DNA of 64,000 bases from Streptomyces sp. HUAS ZL42 (GTDB lineage Bacteria > Actinomycetota > Actinomycetes > Streptomycetales > Streptomycetaceae). Position 1 is the first letter of the stretch. Each line of letters starts with the position of its first letter. Of the stretch, positions 15,979 to 24,320 are shown in pieces. Under the pieces are notes generated by a model. It worked only from the letters and a program-made list of their open reading frames with translations. It searched no databases and was not told the origin of the DNA. The DNA is taken from assembly GCF_040782645.1 (NCBI RefSeq), contig NZ_CP160403.1, positions 3,472,001 through 3,536,000 on the forward strand, read 5' to 3'. Made by a program: the position numbers and the translations under genes.

Positions 15979-18417
15979 TCAGCTGACCGGGAGGGATTGC
16001 TCGGCCCAGATGGTCTTGCCCATGGCGGTCTGCCGGGTGCCCCAGCCCTGGGTGAGCTGGGCGACCATGTGCAGCCCCCGCCCGCCCTCGTCGTAGGTGC
16101 GGGCCCGGCGCAGGTGCGGAGCGGTGCTGCTGGCGTCGGACACCTCGCAGATCAGGGTCCGGTCCCGGATCAGCCGCAGTCCGATCGGTACGTCCCCGTA
16201 GCGGATGGCGTTGGTGACCAGCTCGCTCACCACCAGCTCGGTGACGAACGCGGCGTCCTCGAGCCCCCAGGCCGCGAGCTGGCGGCTGGCCTGCGCCCGG
16301 GCGTCGGCCACGATCGCCGGGTCGGCCGGCAAGGCCCAGGCGGCGACCTGGTCGGCGTGCAGGGCCCGGGTGCGGGCGAGGAGGAGCGCCACGTCGTCGG
16401 GCGGGCTGTCGGGCAGCAGGGCCTTGAGGATGGCGTCGCAGGTGACCTCGAGCGAGGGCACGGGGAAGGCCAGGGCCTCGCACAGCCGCTCGATGCCGAG
16501 GCTGACGTCGCGTTCGCGCGCCTCGATCAGGCCGTCCGTGTAGAAGGCCAGCAGGCTGCCCTCGGGGAGTTCCAGCTCGGTGGACTCGAAGGGCAGCCCT
16601 CCGACGCCCAGCAGCGGGCCGGGGCTGAGGTGGACCGAGCTGACCGTGCCGTCGGGGAGAAGGAGGGCGGGCGGGAGGTGGCCGGCGCTGGCGAGGGTGC
16701 AGATGCGGGAGACGGGGTCGTACACGGCGTACAGGCAGGTCGCGCCGATCTCACCGGTTTCGTCCCGGACGAGGCTGTCGGCACGGTCGTCGTCCGAGGT
16801 GAGGTGGATGACCAGGTCGTCGAGGTGGGTCAGGAGTTCGTCGGGAGGCAGGTCGACGTCGGCGAGGGTGCGCACGGCGGTGCGCAGCCGCCCCATGGTG
16901 GCGGAGGCGTGGATGCCGTGCCCGACGACGTCACCGACGACGAGGGCGACGCGGGTGCCGGACAGGGGTACGACGTCGAACCAGTCGCCGCCCACCCCGG
17001 CGCCCGTACCGGCCGGCAGATAGCGGTACGCGACCTCCACGGCCGCCTGCCTGGGGAGATCGCGGGGCAGCAGACTGCGCTGGAGGGTGAGGGCGTTGGT
17101 GCGCTCACGGGTGTAACGGCGCGCGTTGTCCACCCCGACGGCCGCCCGCCCCGCGAGCTCCTCGGCGAGCAGCAGGTCGTCGTGCACGAACGGCTCGGAG
17201 CCCTCGCCGCGGACGAAGACCGCCACCCCGAGGGTGATGCCGCGGGCCCGCAGCGGGGTCGCCATGACCGAGTGGAAGCCGTACTCGCGGACGCGGGCGC
17301 TCCTCGTCTCGTGCTCGGTGACCCATCGGACGAAGTCGGGGTCGTCCTCGCCGCTGAGCAGGGGCTGGCCGGTGGCCAGCGAGCGGGCGGGCGGGGCGTA
17401 CGGAGGGTAGGTGTCGACCGCCCCGAGGTCGATGGCGGCCTCCGGCACGCCGGAGGTGGGGGCGGTGGGGGTGGTGGCGGAGACGGACTGGTGCGCGACC
17501 CGGCGCAGCACCACGGCGGCGTCGACGGGCCCGGGGATCGGCTCCTCCCCGCGCAGTACGGAGTCCAGCAGGTCCACGCTGACGAAGTCGGCGAGGCGGG
17601 GGACGGCCAGATCGGCGAGTTCCTCGGCGGTGCGGGTCACGTTCAGGGTGGTCCCGATCCGGGCGCCGGCTTCCTTCAGCAGGGCCAGCCGCTGCCGGGC
17701 CGAGCGCTCCTCGCTGCTGTCGAACGTCGCGGTGCCGACCCCGGCCACCTCACCGGTGGCGGGATCCCGGACGGGCCACAACTCGATCACCCAGGCGCGC
17801 CGGCGCGCGGTGGCGGTGGGCGGGGCCGGGGTGACGTACTCGTACTGCAGGGAGCTGCCTTCTTCGGCGACACGGCGCACACAGCGCAGGAAGCCCTCGT
17901 CGGCGGGGGGTGCGGTCAGGAGGGCCGGGTAAGGGGAGCGCGGGGCCTGGTCGCCGGACTCCGCGGTCGCGTTCATCTGCCAGGAGCGCGAGGCCGTGGT
18001 GTAGGTGGTGAGAGCGATCGAGGACTGGGCGAACGCCCACTCCAGCATTCTGCGGTCGCGTTCGGACTCGGTGGGGCCGAGGGTCGCGGACACGACGAAA
18101 CCCTGGGTCGTACCGTCGGCGCCCAGGGAGGGGTGGGCGTGCAGGGTCACGTCGACGCGGTGGCCGTCCCGGTGCCGCAGGGCAGCCGTACCACTCCACT
18201 CCTGGGATGCGGTCAGGGAGACTCCGGTCGCCTCGGGGGTCTCCCTGGCGACGAGGAGTTCGGCCGCGGCACGCCCCACGACCTCCGGGGCCCGGTGACC
18301 CAGCAGCCGCCGCGCGCCCTCGCTCCATCCCGTGACGATGCCCTCCAGGCTGACGGTGGCCGTCGCGGCATCGGGTGACCACCTGTAGTGACCGTTGTTC
18401 TGATCAAAAGTGGCCAT
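15979..18417 (-). CDS. PAS-GAF-SpoIIE phosphatase with C-terminal anti-sigma-type ATPase domain
   Basis: 812 residues. A PAS-like domain (about 15-110, ISLEGIVTGW-like start and HRDGHRVDVTLHAH) is followed by a second PAS-like region (about 125-225), a GAF domain (about 240-405, with REYGFHSVMATPLRARG) and a PP2C/SpoIIE domain (about 440-640). The latter shows GDWFDVVPLSGTRVALVVGDVVGHG and LASAGHLPPALLL with the metal-binding Asp residues. The C-terminal 140 residues are a HATPase of the RsbW/SpoIIAB type (FVTELVVSELVTNAIRYGD, EGGRGLHMVAQLTQGWG). Such proteins dephosphorylate anti-anti-sigma factors in response to signals sensed by the PAS/GAF domains. The gene is followed after 2 nt by the LacI-type gene. 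Confidence 0.93.
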   Translation of the reverse strand: MATFDQNNGHYRWSPDAATATVSLEGIVTGWSEGARRLLGHRAPEVVGRAAAELLVARETPEATGVSLTASQEWSGTAALRHRDGHRVDVTLHAHPSLGADGTTQGFVVSATLGPTESERDRRMLEWAFAQSSIALTTYTTASRSWQMNATAESGDQAPRSPYPALLTAPPADEGFLRCVRRVAEEGSSLQYEYVTPAPPTATARRRAWVIELWPVRDPATGEVAGVGTATFDSSEERSARQRLALLKEAGARIGTTLNVTRTAEELADLAVPRLADFVSVDLLDSVLRGEEPIPGPVDAAVVLRRVAHQSVSATTPTAPTSGVPEAAIDLGAVDTYPPYAPPARSLATGQPLLSGEDDPDFVRWVTEHETRSARVREYGFHSVMATPLRARGITLGVAVFVRGEGSEPFVHDDLLLAEELAGRAAVGVDNARRYTRERTNALTLQRSLLPRDLPRQAAVEVAYRYLPAGTGAGVGGDWFDVVPLSGTRVALVVGDVVGHGIHASATMGRLRTAVRTLADVDLPPDELLTHLDDLVIHLTSDDDRADSLVRDETGEIGATCLYAVYDPVSRICTLASAGHLPPALLLPDGTVSSVHLSPGPLLGVGGLPFESTELELPEGSLLAFYTDGLIEARERDVSLGIERLCEALAFPVPSLEVTCDAILKALLPDSPPDDVALLLARTRALHADQVAAWALPADPAIVADARAQASRQLAAWGLEDAAFVTELVVSELVTNAIRYGDVPIGLRLIRDRTLICEVSDASSTAPHLRRARTYDEGGRGLHMVAQLTQGWGTRQTAMGKTIWAEQSLPVS

Positions 18418-18542
18418 TCTTGCTCAATTCACGCAGGTGAGGTTACTCACAGTCCCAGCGTGCGCGCCGAGCAGGGATCGGACAAGTCGGACTCACGGGT
18501 GTGGACCGGGGAGACGAACGACTCAGACCCCGACGGAAATGA

Positions 18543-18686
18543 GGTCCCGCCACGGCTCACGACGAAGGCCCGGCCGAACGGATCCGGCACCACCTGACCG
18601 CGGACCCGGACGTCACCGAGAGGCGGATGCTCTCCGAGTGGATCGACGCGGGGGACGCGTTCGCGGCGGGGGTGCCACCGACGTGA
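18543..18686 (+). pseudogene. Remnant of a small unrecognised protein gene
   Basis: An open frame after a stop at 18540 encodes a natural-looking acidic C-terminus (AERIRHHLTADPDVTERRML, then SEWIDAGDAFAAGVPPT) ending at 18686. The only in-frame start is an ATG at 18627, so the 5' part seems lost. I do not recognise the family. It may also be a chance frame. Confidence 0.3.
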
Positions 18687-18699
18687 GGAGGGGCGGCGA

Positions 18700-19713
18700 T
18701 CACGCCGTGCGTTTGCGGGTTGTCGTCTTCTTCGTCGTCTTCTTCGCGGTGCTCTTCGTCGCCGTCTTCTTCGCCGCCGTCTTCGCCGTCGACTTCTTCG
18801 CCGATGCCGCTGTCGTCTTCTTCGCTGCGGCCTTCTTGGCCGTCGACTTCTTTCCCGCCGCCTCCTTCGGAGCCGCCCGTGCCGTCTTCCGCGGCGCGAG
18901 GCGTCTGACCTCGGCCTCCTCCGCCTCCGGCTCCTCGCCGCGCGACTCCCTTGCCGCCCGCACGCTCTTCTCCAGCGCCGCCATCAGGTCCAGGACCTTG
19001 CCGCCGGCCGCCGGCTCAGGTGCCTCCGGCAGCGCCTCGCCCGCCGCCTTCGCCGCGATGACCTCCTCCACAGCCTCGCGGTACTCGTCGTGGAGGTCTT
19101 CCAGATCCACGTCCCCCAGCGTGTCCATCAGCGTGTCCGCCAGGTCGAGTTCCTTGTCGCGCACCGTCACGTTCGTGTCCGGGGCGACGCCCTCCGGCGC
19201 GCGGACCTCGTCCGGCCACAGCAGGCCGTGCATGGCGATGGCGTCGCCGACCACCCGCAGCATGCCCAGGCGCTCACGGCCTCGCAGCGCGTACTTCGCG
19301 ATCGCGACCTTGTTGCTGCGTTTCAGAGCCTCCCGCAGCAGCGTGTACGGCTTGGCCGCGGGGGCGCCGCCCGCCGCCAGGTAGTACGCCGCGTCCATCT
19401 GGAGCGGGTCGATCCGGTCGCCGGGCACGAAGGCCACGATCTCGATCGTCTTCGCCGTGGGGATGGGCAGGTGGGACAGGTCGTCGTCCGTGATGGGGAT
19501 GATCGTGCCGTCCGCGTCCTCGTACCCCTTACCGATCTCCGTCCCACTCACCTCACGGTCCTCCAGCTCGCAGAACTTGCGGTAGCGAATGCGGCCGCCG
19601 TCCTCCGTGTGGATCTGACGGAAAGAGATCGAGTGGCTCTCCGTGGCGTTCACCAGCTTGATCGGGATGCTGACGAGACCGAACGAGATGGCACCGTTCC
19701 ATATGGATCGCAC
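18700..19713 (-). CDS. ku: Ku, non-homologous end-joining DNA end-binding protein
   Basis: 337 residues. The Ku core (about 1-255) opens with MRSIWNGAISFGLVSIPIKL and contains FRQIHTEDGGRIRYRKFCE, KTIEIVAFVPGDRIDPLQMD and DEVRAPEGV, the standard bacterial Ku blocks. The C-terminal 80 residues are a Lys/Ala/Thr tail made of repeated AAKKT/STAKK units, as in other actinobacterial Ku proteins, where basic tails promote DNA binding away from ends. The gene is divergent from the LigD-type polymerase gene, 71 bp apart, which fits co-expression as a repair pair. Confidence 0.97.
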   Translation of the reverse strand: MRSIWNGAISFGLVSIPIKLVNATESHSISFRQIHTEDGGRIRYRKFCELEDREVSGTEIGKGYEDADGTIIPITDDDLSHLPIPTAKTIEIVAFVPGDRIDPLQMDAAYYLAAGGAPAAKPYTLLREALKRSNKVAIAKYALRGRERLGMLRVVGDAIAMHGLLWPDEVRAPEGVAPDTNVTVRDKELDLADTLMDTLGDVDLEDLHDEYREAVEEVIAAKAAGEALPEAPEPAAGGKVLDLMAALEKSVRAARESRGEEPEAEEAEVRRLAPRKTARAAPKEAAGKKSTAKKAAAKKTTAASAKKSTAKTAAKKTATKSTAKKTTKKTTTRKRTA

Positions 19714-19784
19714 GTCGGCATCCTTTCGGTCGGTTCACTACAACTTGTTCATATTTGCGTCGAAATATCTGGGATTCTCATCGT

Positions 19785-20666
19785 ATGACGCCGATCACAG
19801 AGGTGGAGGGGCGACGGCTCGCGCTCAGCAACCTGGAGAAGGTGCTGTATCCGGCGACCGGCTTCACCAAGGGCGAGGTGCTGCACTACTACGCGACCAC
19901 CTCCGAGGCACTCCTGCCCCATCTGCGGGATCGGCCGCTGTCCTTCCTGCGCTATCCCGACGGGCCCGACGGCCAGGTCTTCTTCGCCAAGAACGTCCCA
20001 CCGGGTACGCCCGACTGGGTCACCACCGCCGAGGTACCGCGGATGGAGGGGCCCGCGCGGATGGTGATCGTGCAGGATCTGGCCAGCCTGATGTGGGCGG
20101 CCAATCTCGTCACCGAGTTCCATACGCCGCAGTGGGTGATCCAGGCCCCGGGTGAGGCCGACCGGATCGTCCTCGACCTCGATCCCGGCGCCCCCGCCAC
20201 CGTCGTCGAGTGCTGCGAGGTCGCCCTGTGGCTGCGGGAGCGGATGGCTGCGGACGGGATCGAGGCGTACGCCAAGACCTCCGGGTCCAAGGGGCTGCAT
20301 CTCCTGGCCGCCCTGCGGCCGACCTCCTCCGAGTCGGTCACCGAGTACGCCAGGCAACTGGCCGTGGAGGCCGAGCAGGCCATGCCGCGGCAGGTCGTCC
20401 ACCGGATGACGCGCAGTCTCCGTCCCGGGAAGGTCTTCGTCGACTGGAGCCAGAACGCCGCCCGCAAGACGACCGCGACCCCCTACACCCTGCGGGCCCG
20501 CCCCGAGCCCACCGTCTCGGCGCCGGTGACCTGGACCGAGGTCGAGGAGTGCGGAGACCCCGCCCAGCTGGCGTTCCGGGCACAGGACATCGGGCCACGC
20601 CTACAGGACTACGGCGACCTACTGGCCCCGCTGCTCGACCCGGACCACGCCGGGGCACTTCCCTGA
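19785..20666 (+). CDS. ligD: LigD-type NHEJ polymerase/primase domain protein
   Basis: 293 residues from the ATG at 19785; an upstream ATG at 19755 overlaps the divergent ku promoter. It is a stand-alone archaeo-eukaryotic-primase-type polymerase domain as found at the N-terminus of mycobacterial LigD: FFAKNVPPGTPDW, VLDLDPG with the two metal-binding Asp residues, TSGSKGLHLL and GKVFVDWSQNAARKTT. No ligase or phosphoesterase domain is attached or adjacent, so an ATP-dependent ligase must act from elsewhere. There is no clear ribosome binding site, so translation may be leaderless. Confidence 0.95.
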   Translation: MTPITEVEGRRLALSNLEKVLYPATGFTKGEVLHYYATTSEALLPHLRDRPLSFLRYPDGPDGQVFFAKNVPPGTPDWVTTAEVPRMEGPARMVIVQDLASLMWAANLVTEFHTPQWVIQAPGEADRIVLDLDPGAPATVVECCEVALWLRERMAADGIEAYAKTSGSKGLHLLAALRPTSSESVTEYARQLAVEAEQAMPRQVVHRMTRSLRPGKVFVDWSQNAARKTTATPYTLRARPEPTVSAPVTWTEVEECGDPAQLAFRAQDIGPRLQDYGDLLAPLLDPDHAGALP

Positions 20667-20711
20667 GGGCATCGCCCTGCTGTTCAGCCGAACTCGTTCA
20701 GCCGCACAACG

Positions 20712-21515
20712 TCACACCCGCTCCCACGTGTGCCGGTCCCGCGCCATCGCGTGCAGGGCCTCCACGTCCGCCGGCTTGAGCACGCCACCGAGGCGGGCCA
20801 GGTCCGTGAGGTCCGTGTCCTGCAGGACACGGACCTCACGGAGTGGGGAGGTGATCCGCAGGTCGGCGGGGCCCACGAGCGCCAGCACCGGGTGGACCTC
20901 GGCCGTCAGGGCGTACGAGGCGCGGTCGGCGTCGGCGCGGACGCGGCGCAGCAGGGGGCGGGGGTCGCGGCGGCCCAGGGCGACCATGGGGTCGGCCACC
21001 AGGACCCGCTGCTTGCGGGCGTGGAGCGTGTGGATCGCGAACAGGCCGGCGGGGCCGATGGCCAGGTGGTGCACGCGGTCGCCGCCGGGCAGCGGGATCG
21101 AGTGCAGGGCGTGCCAGCCGGCCCCGTCGAGGCGGTCCAGGGCCTCCCCGACCGTCTGCTCCGCCTCCAGCGCCCGGCGCCGCGGGTCCGGACGCAGCCG
21201 GTGGGCGGGGCCCGGGTCCCGGTCGAGGTCGACGAGGAGCGCCTCGCCGGGGCGGTTCGGGGCCAGGTCGTCGTCCGGGTGAAGGGAGAGACGGGCCAGC
21301 TCCGCCGGGGTGGGGACCGGGGGCGGGCCCACCGCGACGGGCCCGGTCAGGAAGGGGCCGAGAACCTCCAGGACGTCCTCCCTGTGGTCCTCGCTGAGCA
21401 GGTTCACCCGGGCTGCCTCACGGTCGTACCAGGCGATGTTCCTGCCGTCCGTGAAGCAGACGTACAGCCGTTCCTGGCCGTGCCGCCAGGTCGGTATGAC
21501 GCGCAGTCGGCTCAT
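20712..21515 (-). CDS. NERD-domain (nuclease-related) protein
   Basis: 267 residues, soluble. The N-terminal 110 residues are of unknown fold, opening MSRLRVIPTWRHGQERLYVC. The NERD-like domain follows at about 115-210: EAEQTVGEALDRLDGAGW, PGGDRVHHLAIGPAGLFAIH and TLHARKQRVLVADPM have the pattern of the nuclease-related fold, with the conserved Glu and the D-H-I-G-P-G strand. The C-terminus (LREVRVLQDTDLTDLARLGG) is encoded across a perfect 40-bp palindrome. It is convergent with ligD and divergent from the phosphatase gene. The closeness to NHEJ genes suggests, but does not prove, a DNA-related role. Confidence 0.85.
   Translation of the reverse strand: MSRLRVIPTWRHGQERLYVCFTDGRNIAWYDREAARVNLLSEDHREDVLEVLGPFLTGPVAVGPPPVPTPAELARLSLHPDDDLAPNRPGEALLVDLDRDPGPAHRLRPDPRRRALEAEQTVGEALDRLDGAGWHALHSIPLPGGDRVHHLAIGPAGLFAIHTLHARKQRVLVADPMVALGRRDPRPLLRRVRADADRASYALTAEVHPVLALVGPADLRITSPLREVRVLQDTDLTDLARLGGVLKPADVEALHAMARDRHTWERV
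20803..20842. repeat. Perfect 40-bp palindrome inside a coding sequence
   Basis: The left arm 20803-20822 is tccgtgaggtccgtgtcctg, and 20823-20842 is its exact reverse complement with no spacer. It lies in frame in the 3' part of the NERD gene. It could extrude as a cruciform or fold in mRNA. Confidence 0.95.
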
Positions 21516-21627
21516 GCACCATCACCCCACGACCATGGGAACAGGCGGGGTGCTCCAGGGGCAAGAAGCCGGTTACCTTTGACAGGAGTTGGGCCTGTCC
21601 GGCGGATCAGGTCGCAGGGAACCCGCA

Positions 21628-22191
21628 GTGGCTGATCAGCGCCGATTCGCCGGGCAGGTCCGCGGGTGGAGTTGGGAGGCGCGATTGCGTACTCGCAGGA
21701 AGCAGCCCGATGTGCCGGCTCCGGACAGTCCGTGGAACGAGATCGTGCCAGGCCTGTGGATGGGCGGGCACGAGTTCCGGGGGCAGTCCGGGCAACTGGA
21801 GTTCGCCGTCGTGCGCGATGAGTTCGATCTTGTGCAGACGCTGTTGCGGTTACCGGGGCACGGACCCGATCCCGGTGTCCGGCACCATGTGTGGCCGATC
21901 CCGGACGGGCCGCTGGACGGAACGCAGCTCGCGGGAGTGATGCGGCTGGCCCAGTCCGCGTGCGAGGCACTGGACGAGGGCCGCAGGGTCCTCGTCCGCT
22001 GTTACCACGGGTACAACCGCTCGGGGCTGGTCATAGCGCACGCACTGGTCCACGGGGGCCGCTCCGCCGACGAGGCGATCCGGCTGATACGCTCCCGCCG
22101 CTCGCCGTGGGCCCTGCACAACGAGCTGTTCGTCGAATACCTGCGGGCCGGACTGCCGACGGCCCGGCTCCTCGAGGAGCTCACCGAGTAG
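21628..22191 (+). CDS. Dual-specificity/tyrosine phosphatase-like protein
   Basis: 187 residues from the GTG at 21628, which follows AGGGA by about 7 nt; the longer ATG frame from 21589 lacks such a site. The CX5R signature reads VRCYHGYNRSGLV, with the catalytic Cys and Arg conserved but the usual HC replaced by RC. The preceding HVWPIPDGPL likely supplies the general-acid Asp. WNEIVPGLWMGGHEF opens the fold as in dual-specificity phosphatases. Substrate unknown. Streptomyces proteins of this family are small cytoplasmic phosphatases. It is followed by the lipoprotein gene after 50 nt. Confidence 0.85.
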   Translation: MADQRRFAGQVRGWSWEARLRTRRKQPDVPAPDSPWNEIVPGLWMGGHEFRGQSGQLEFAVVRDEFDLVQTLLRLPGHGPDPGVRHHVWPIPDGPLDGTQLAGVMRLAQSACEALDEGRRVLVRCYHGYNRSGLVIAHALVHGGRSADEAIRLIRSRRSPWALHNELFVEYLRAGLPTARLLEELTE

Positions 22192-22241
22192 CGCCTTCTA
22201 TGGTGTACGGGGCCACGATCGTCCCGCAGCACAGGAGCCCC

Positions 22242-22961
22242 GTGCCCCCCAATCGCGCCTCACGCACCGCCCCGGCCCTCGCCGCCGTCGCCCTGCTGGC
22301 GGCGGCGACCGCGGCCTGCGGTGACGCGGGCGGGCTCCGGGGCGCGGGGGCCACACCGACCGCGGTCGGTCCCGTCCGGCTCTGGCCGGACCTGCCGCCC
22401 GCCTCCAGCCCCGCCTTCGACATCGGCGAGGTGGACACCAAGGTCGTGAAGAACCTGAAGATCCCCGGCGACGACATACACGAGGTGGACCCGATCGCGG
22501 TCGTACGCGCCGAGATCGCCGCGAGTCCCGGCGACTACGGCGAGGGCGCCTACGACGAGACGGCACGGCGGATGCAGGACTGCGGAAAGGGCGATGACCG
22601 GAGCAGGTGCCCCGTCCTCACGCCGTACTACCGCGATCTGACCGGCGACGGGCACGACGAGCTGACGCTGGGCTTCCGGCAGCTGCCCGGCAACCTGACG
22701 GCGGTGCGTGTCTACACCGTCGAGAAGCACAGGCTCGTGCAGGTCATGGGATACGAGGACGCCGTGAGCGCGGTCGAGCTGGCCGGGCGTTCCGTGATCA
22801 TCCGCTCGCCGTCCGAGGTCGCGGGGTACGAGTACCGGCTGCAGTGGACCTGGGACTCCGACCAGCACGCGATGCTGCTCACGAACGACGAGATGCTGCG
22901 CAGCGGCGGGCACAAGCACCACCCCGGCCCGTCCGCCTCCCCCTCCGCGAGCACCCGATGA
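22242..22961 (+). CDS. Putative lipoprotein paired with a sensor kinase
   Basis: 239 residues from the GTG at 22242, with AGGAG 5 nt upstream; the ATG at 22200 is an alternative. The N-terminus is a signal peptide ending in AAATAACGD, where Cys26 could be lipidated, although the lipobox is weak. The mature part contains VYTVEKHRLVQVMGYEDAVS and YRDLTGDGHDELTLGFRQLP, the latter resembling an FG-GAP/EF-like strand. It overlaps the histidine kinase start by 4 bp (ATGA), so the two are coupled. The layout resembles CseA with CseC (a lipoprotein that tunes an envelope-stress kinase), but I see no CseB-type regulator or sigma gene, so this is an analogy only. Confidence 0.85.
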   Translation: MPPNRASRTAPALAAVALLAAATAACGDAGGLRGAGATPTAVGPVRLWPDLPPASSPAFDIGEVDTKVVKNLKIPGDDIHEVDPIAVVRAEIAASPGDYGEGAYDETARRMQDCGKGDDRSRCPVLTPYYRDLTGDGHDELTLGFRQLPGNLTAVRVYTVEKHRLVQVMGYEDAVSAVELAGRSVIIRSPSEVAGYEYRLQWTWDSDQHAMLLTNDEMLRSGGHKHHPGPSASPSASTR

Positions 22962-24250
22962 GACGTCGGCGCGGGCCCTCCCTTCCCCAGTGGGCCGGGA
23001 CGCTGGCCGTGAAGGCCGCGGTGTTCATCACCGTCATGTGCTGTGCGCTCGCCGCGCTGCTCGGCATCCTCGTGCACGTGTCGGTGACGAACCAGACCGT
23101 CGGCCAGGCCCGTGACCTCGCGCTGTCCCGGCTGACGGACGCGACGGCGGCGTTCGAGGCCGGGGACACGCTGCTGCCGGGTGCGGGCGTCGACCCCAAG
23201 GGGCTGCCCGCCTCGCTGCGGCGGCTCGCGGCGGCCGGGGAGCGCGGCACGATGGTCGCCGACCATCACGGGCGGCCGACGATGTGGGCGGCGGGGCCGG
23301 TCGACGGCGGTCGGGCCCTGGCCGTGGAGGTCGACTACGCGCAGCAGGCCCGCACCATCGAGGGGCTGGACCGGGCGATCCTGTGGTCCTCGGGGCTGGC
23401 GATCGGGGCGACGCTGCTGGTGGGGGCGTTCGCGGTGACCAGGGTGACCAGGCGGCTGAACCGGACGGCCCGGGTGGCCCGGCGGATCAGCGGCGGCGAC
23501 CTGGACGCGCGGGTGAACGATCCGCGTACGAAGGATCCGACCCGCCCCCAGGACGAGGTGGCCGCGGTCGCCGCCGCGCTGGACGGCATGGCGGCGTCGC
23601 TGCAGAGCAAGCTGCTGAGCGAGCAGCGGTTCACCGCCGACGTGGCCCACGAGCTGCGCACCCCGCTGACCGGGCTGCACGCGGCGGCCGAGCTGCTGCC
23701 GCCGGGCCGGCCGACCGAGCTGGTGCGCGACCGGGTGGCCGCGCTGCGCACGCTCACCGAGGATCTGCTGGAGATCTCCCGCCTCGACACCGGGCGGGAG
23801 CGGCTCGACCTCGGCACCGAGCAGCTGGCGGCGCTGGCGGAACGGGTCGTGCGGGCCTCCGCGACCGACACGGAGGTCAGGATCGTACGGGACGCGCGCG
23901 TGGAGACCGACCGGCGGCGGCTCGAGCGTGTGCTGGGCAATCTCGTCGCCAACGCGCACGACCACGGGCGGGCGCCCGTGGTCCTGACGGTGGACGGTTC
24001 GGTGGTCACCGTACGGGACCACGGGGACGGCTATCCGGAGTACCTCGTGGCGCACGGGCCGCAGCGGTTCCGCACGGAGGGCGGGCCGAAGGGACACGGG
24101 CTGGGGCTGACGATCGCGGTGGGCCAGGCGGAGGTACTGGGCGCGCGGCTGGAGTTCGGCAACGCGGCGGAGGGCGGTGGCGCGGTGGCGACTCTGACGC
24201 TTCCTCAGACCCCTCCCGGCCGGGGCGGCCTCTCCGATGGCGCAGCGTGA
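22958..24250 (+). CDS. Transmembrane sensor histidine kinase without adjacent regulator
   Basis: 430 residues. There are two membrane helices (about 13-40 and 145-167) around a roughly 100-residue extracytoplasmic sensor domain, then a HAMP segment (RVTRRLNRTARVARRISGGD). The HisKA motif is FTADVAHELRTPLTGLHAAA with the phosphoacceptor His. The ATPase has VLGNLVANAHDHG (N box), VTVRDHGDGYP and KGHGLGLTIAVGQAEVLG (G boxes). No response regulator lies next to it; the partner must be elsewhere. Its upstream lipoprotein and downstream murein genes point to an envelope signal. Confidence 0.92.
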   Translation: MRRRRGPSLPQWAGTLAVKAAVFITVMCCALAALLGILVHVSVTNQTVGQARDLALSRLTDATAAFEAGDTLLPGAGVDPKGLPASLRRLAAAGERGTMVADHHGRPTMWAAGPVDGGRALAVEVDYAQQARTIEGLDRAILWSSGLAIGATLLVGAFAVTRVTRRLNRTARVARRISGGDLDARVNDPRTKDPTRPQDEVAAVAAALDGMAASLQSKLLSEQRFTADVAHELRTPLTGLHAAAELLPPGRPTELVRDRVAALRTLTEDLLEISRLDTGRERLDLGTEQLAALAERVVRASATDTEVRIVRDARVETDRRRLERVLGNLVANAHDHGRAPVVLTVDGSVVTVRDHGDGYPEYLVAHGPQRFRTEGGPKGHGLGLTIAVGQAEVLGARLEFGNAAEGGGAVATLTLPQTPPGRGGLSDGAA

Positions 24251-24320
24251 CGGGCGACCTCCAGGCACCGCTCCTAATGTGGCGAATAGTCAACTTCGCC
24301 CCGTTTACGGAGGTGCCTTC

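Noticed and set aside
15982..16483. N-terminal extension of the LacI-type protein that could have held an HTH
   Set aside because: The translated segment is Arg/Pro/Gly-rich and lies wholly within the phosphatase gene in another frame; no HTH pattern is present.
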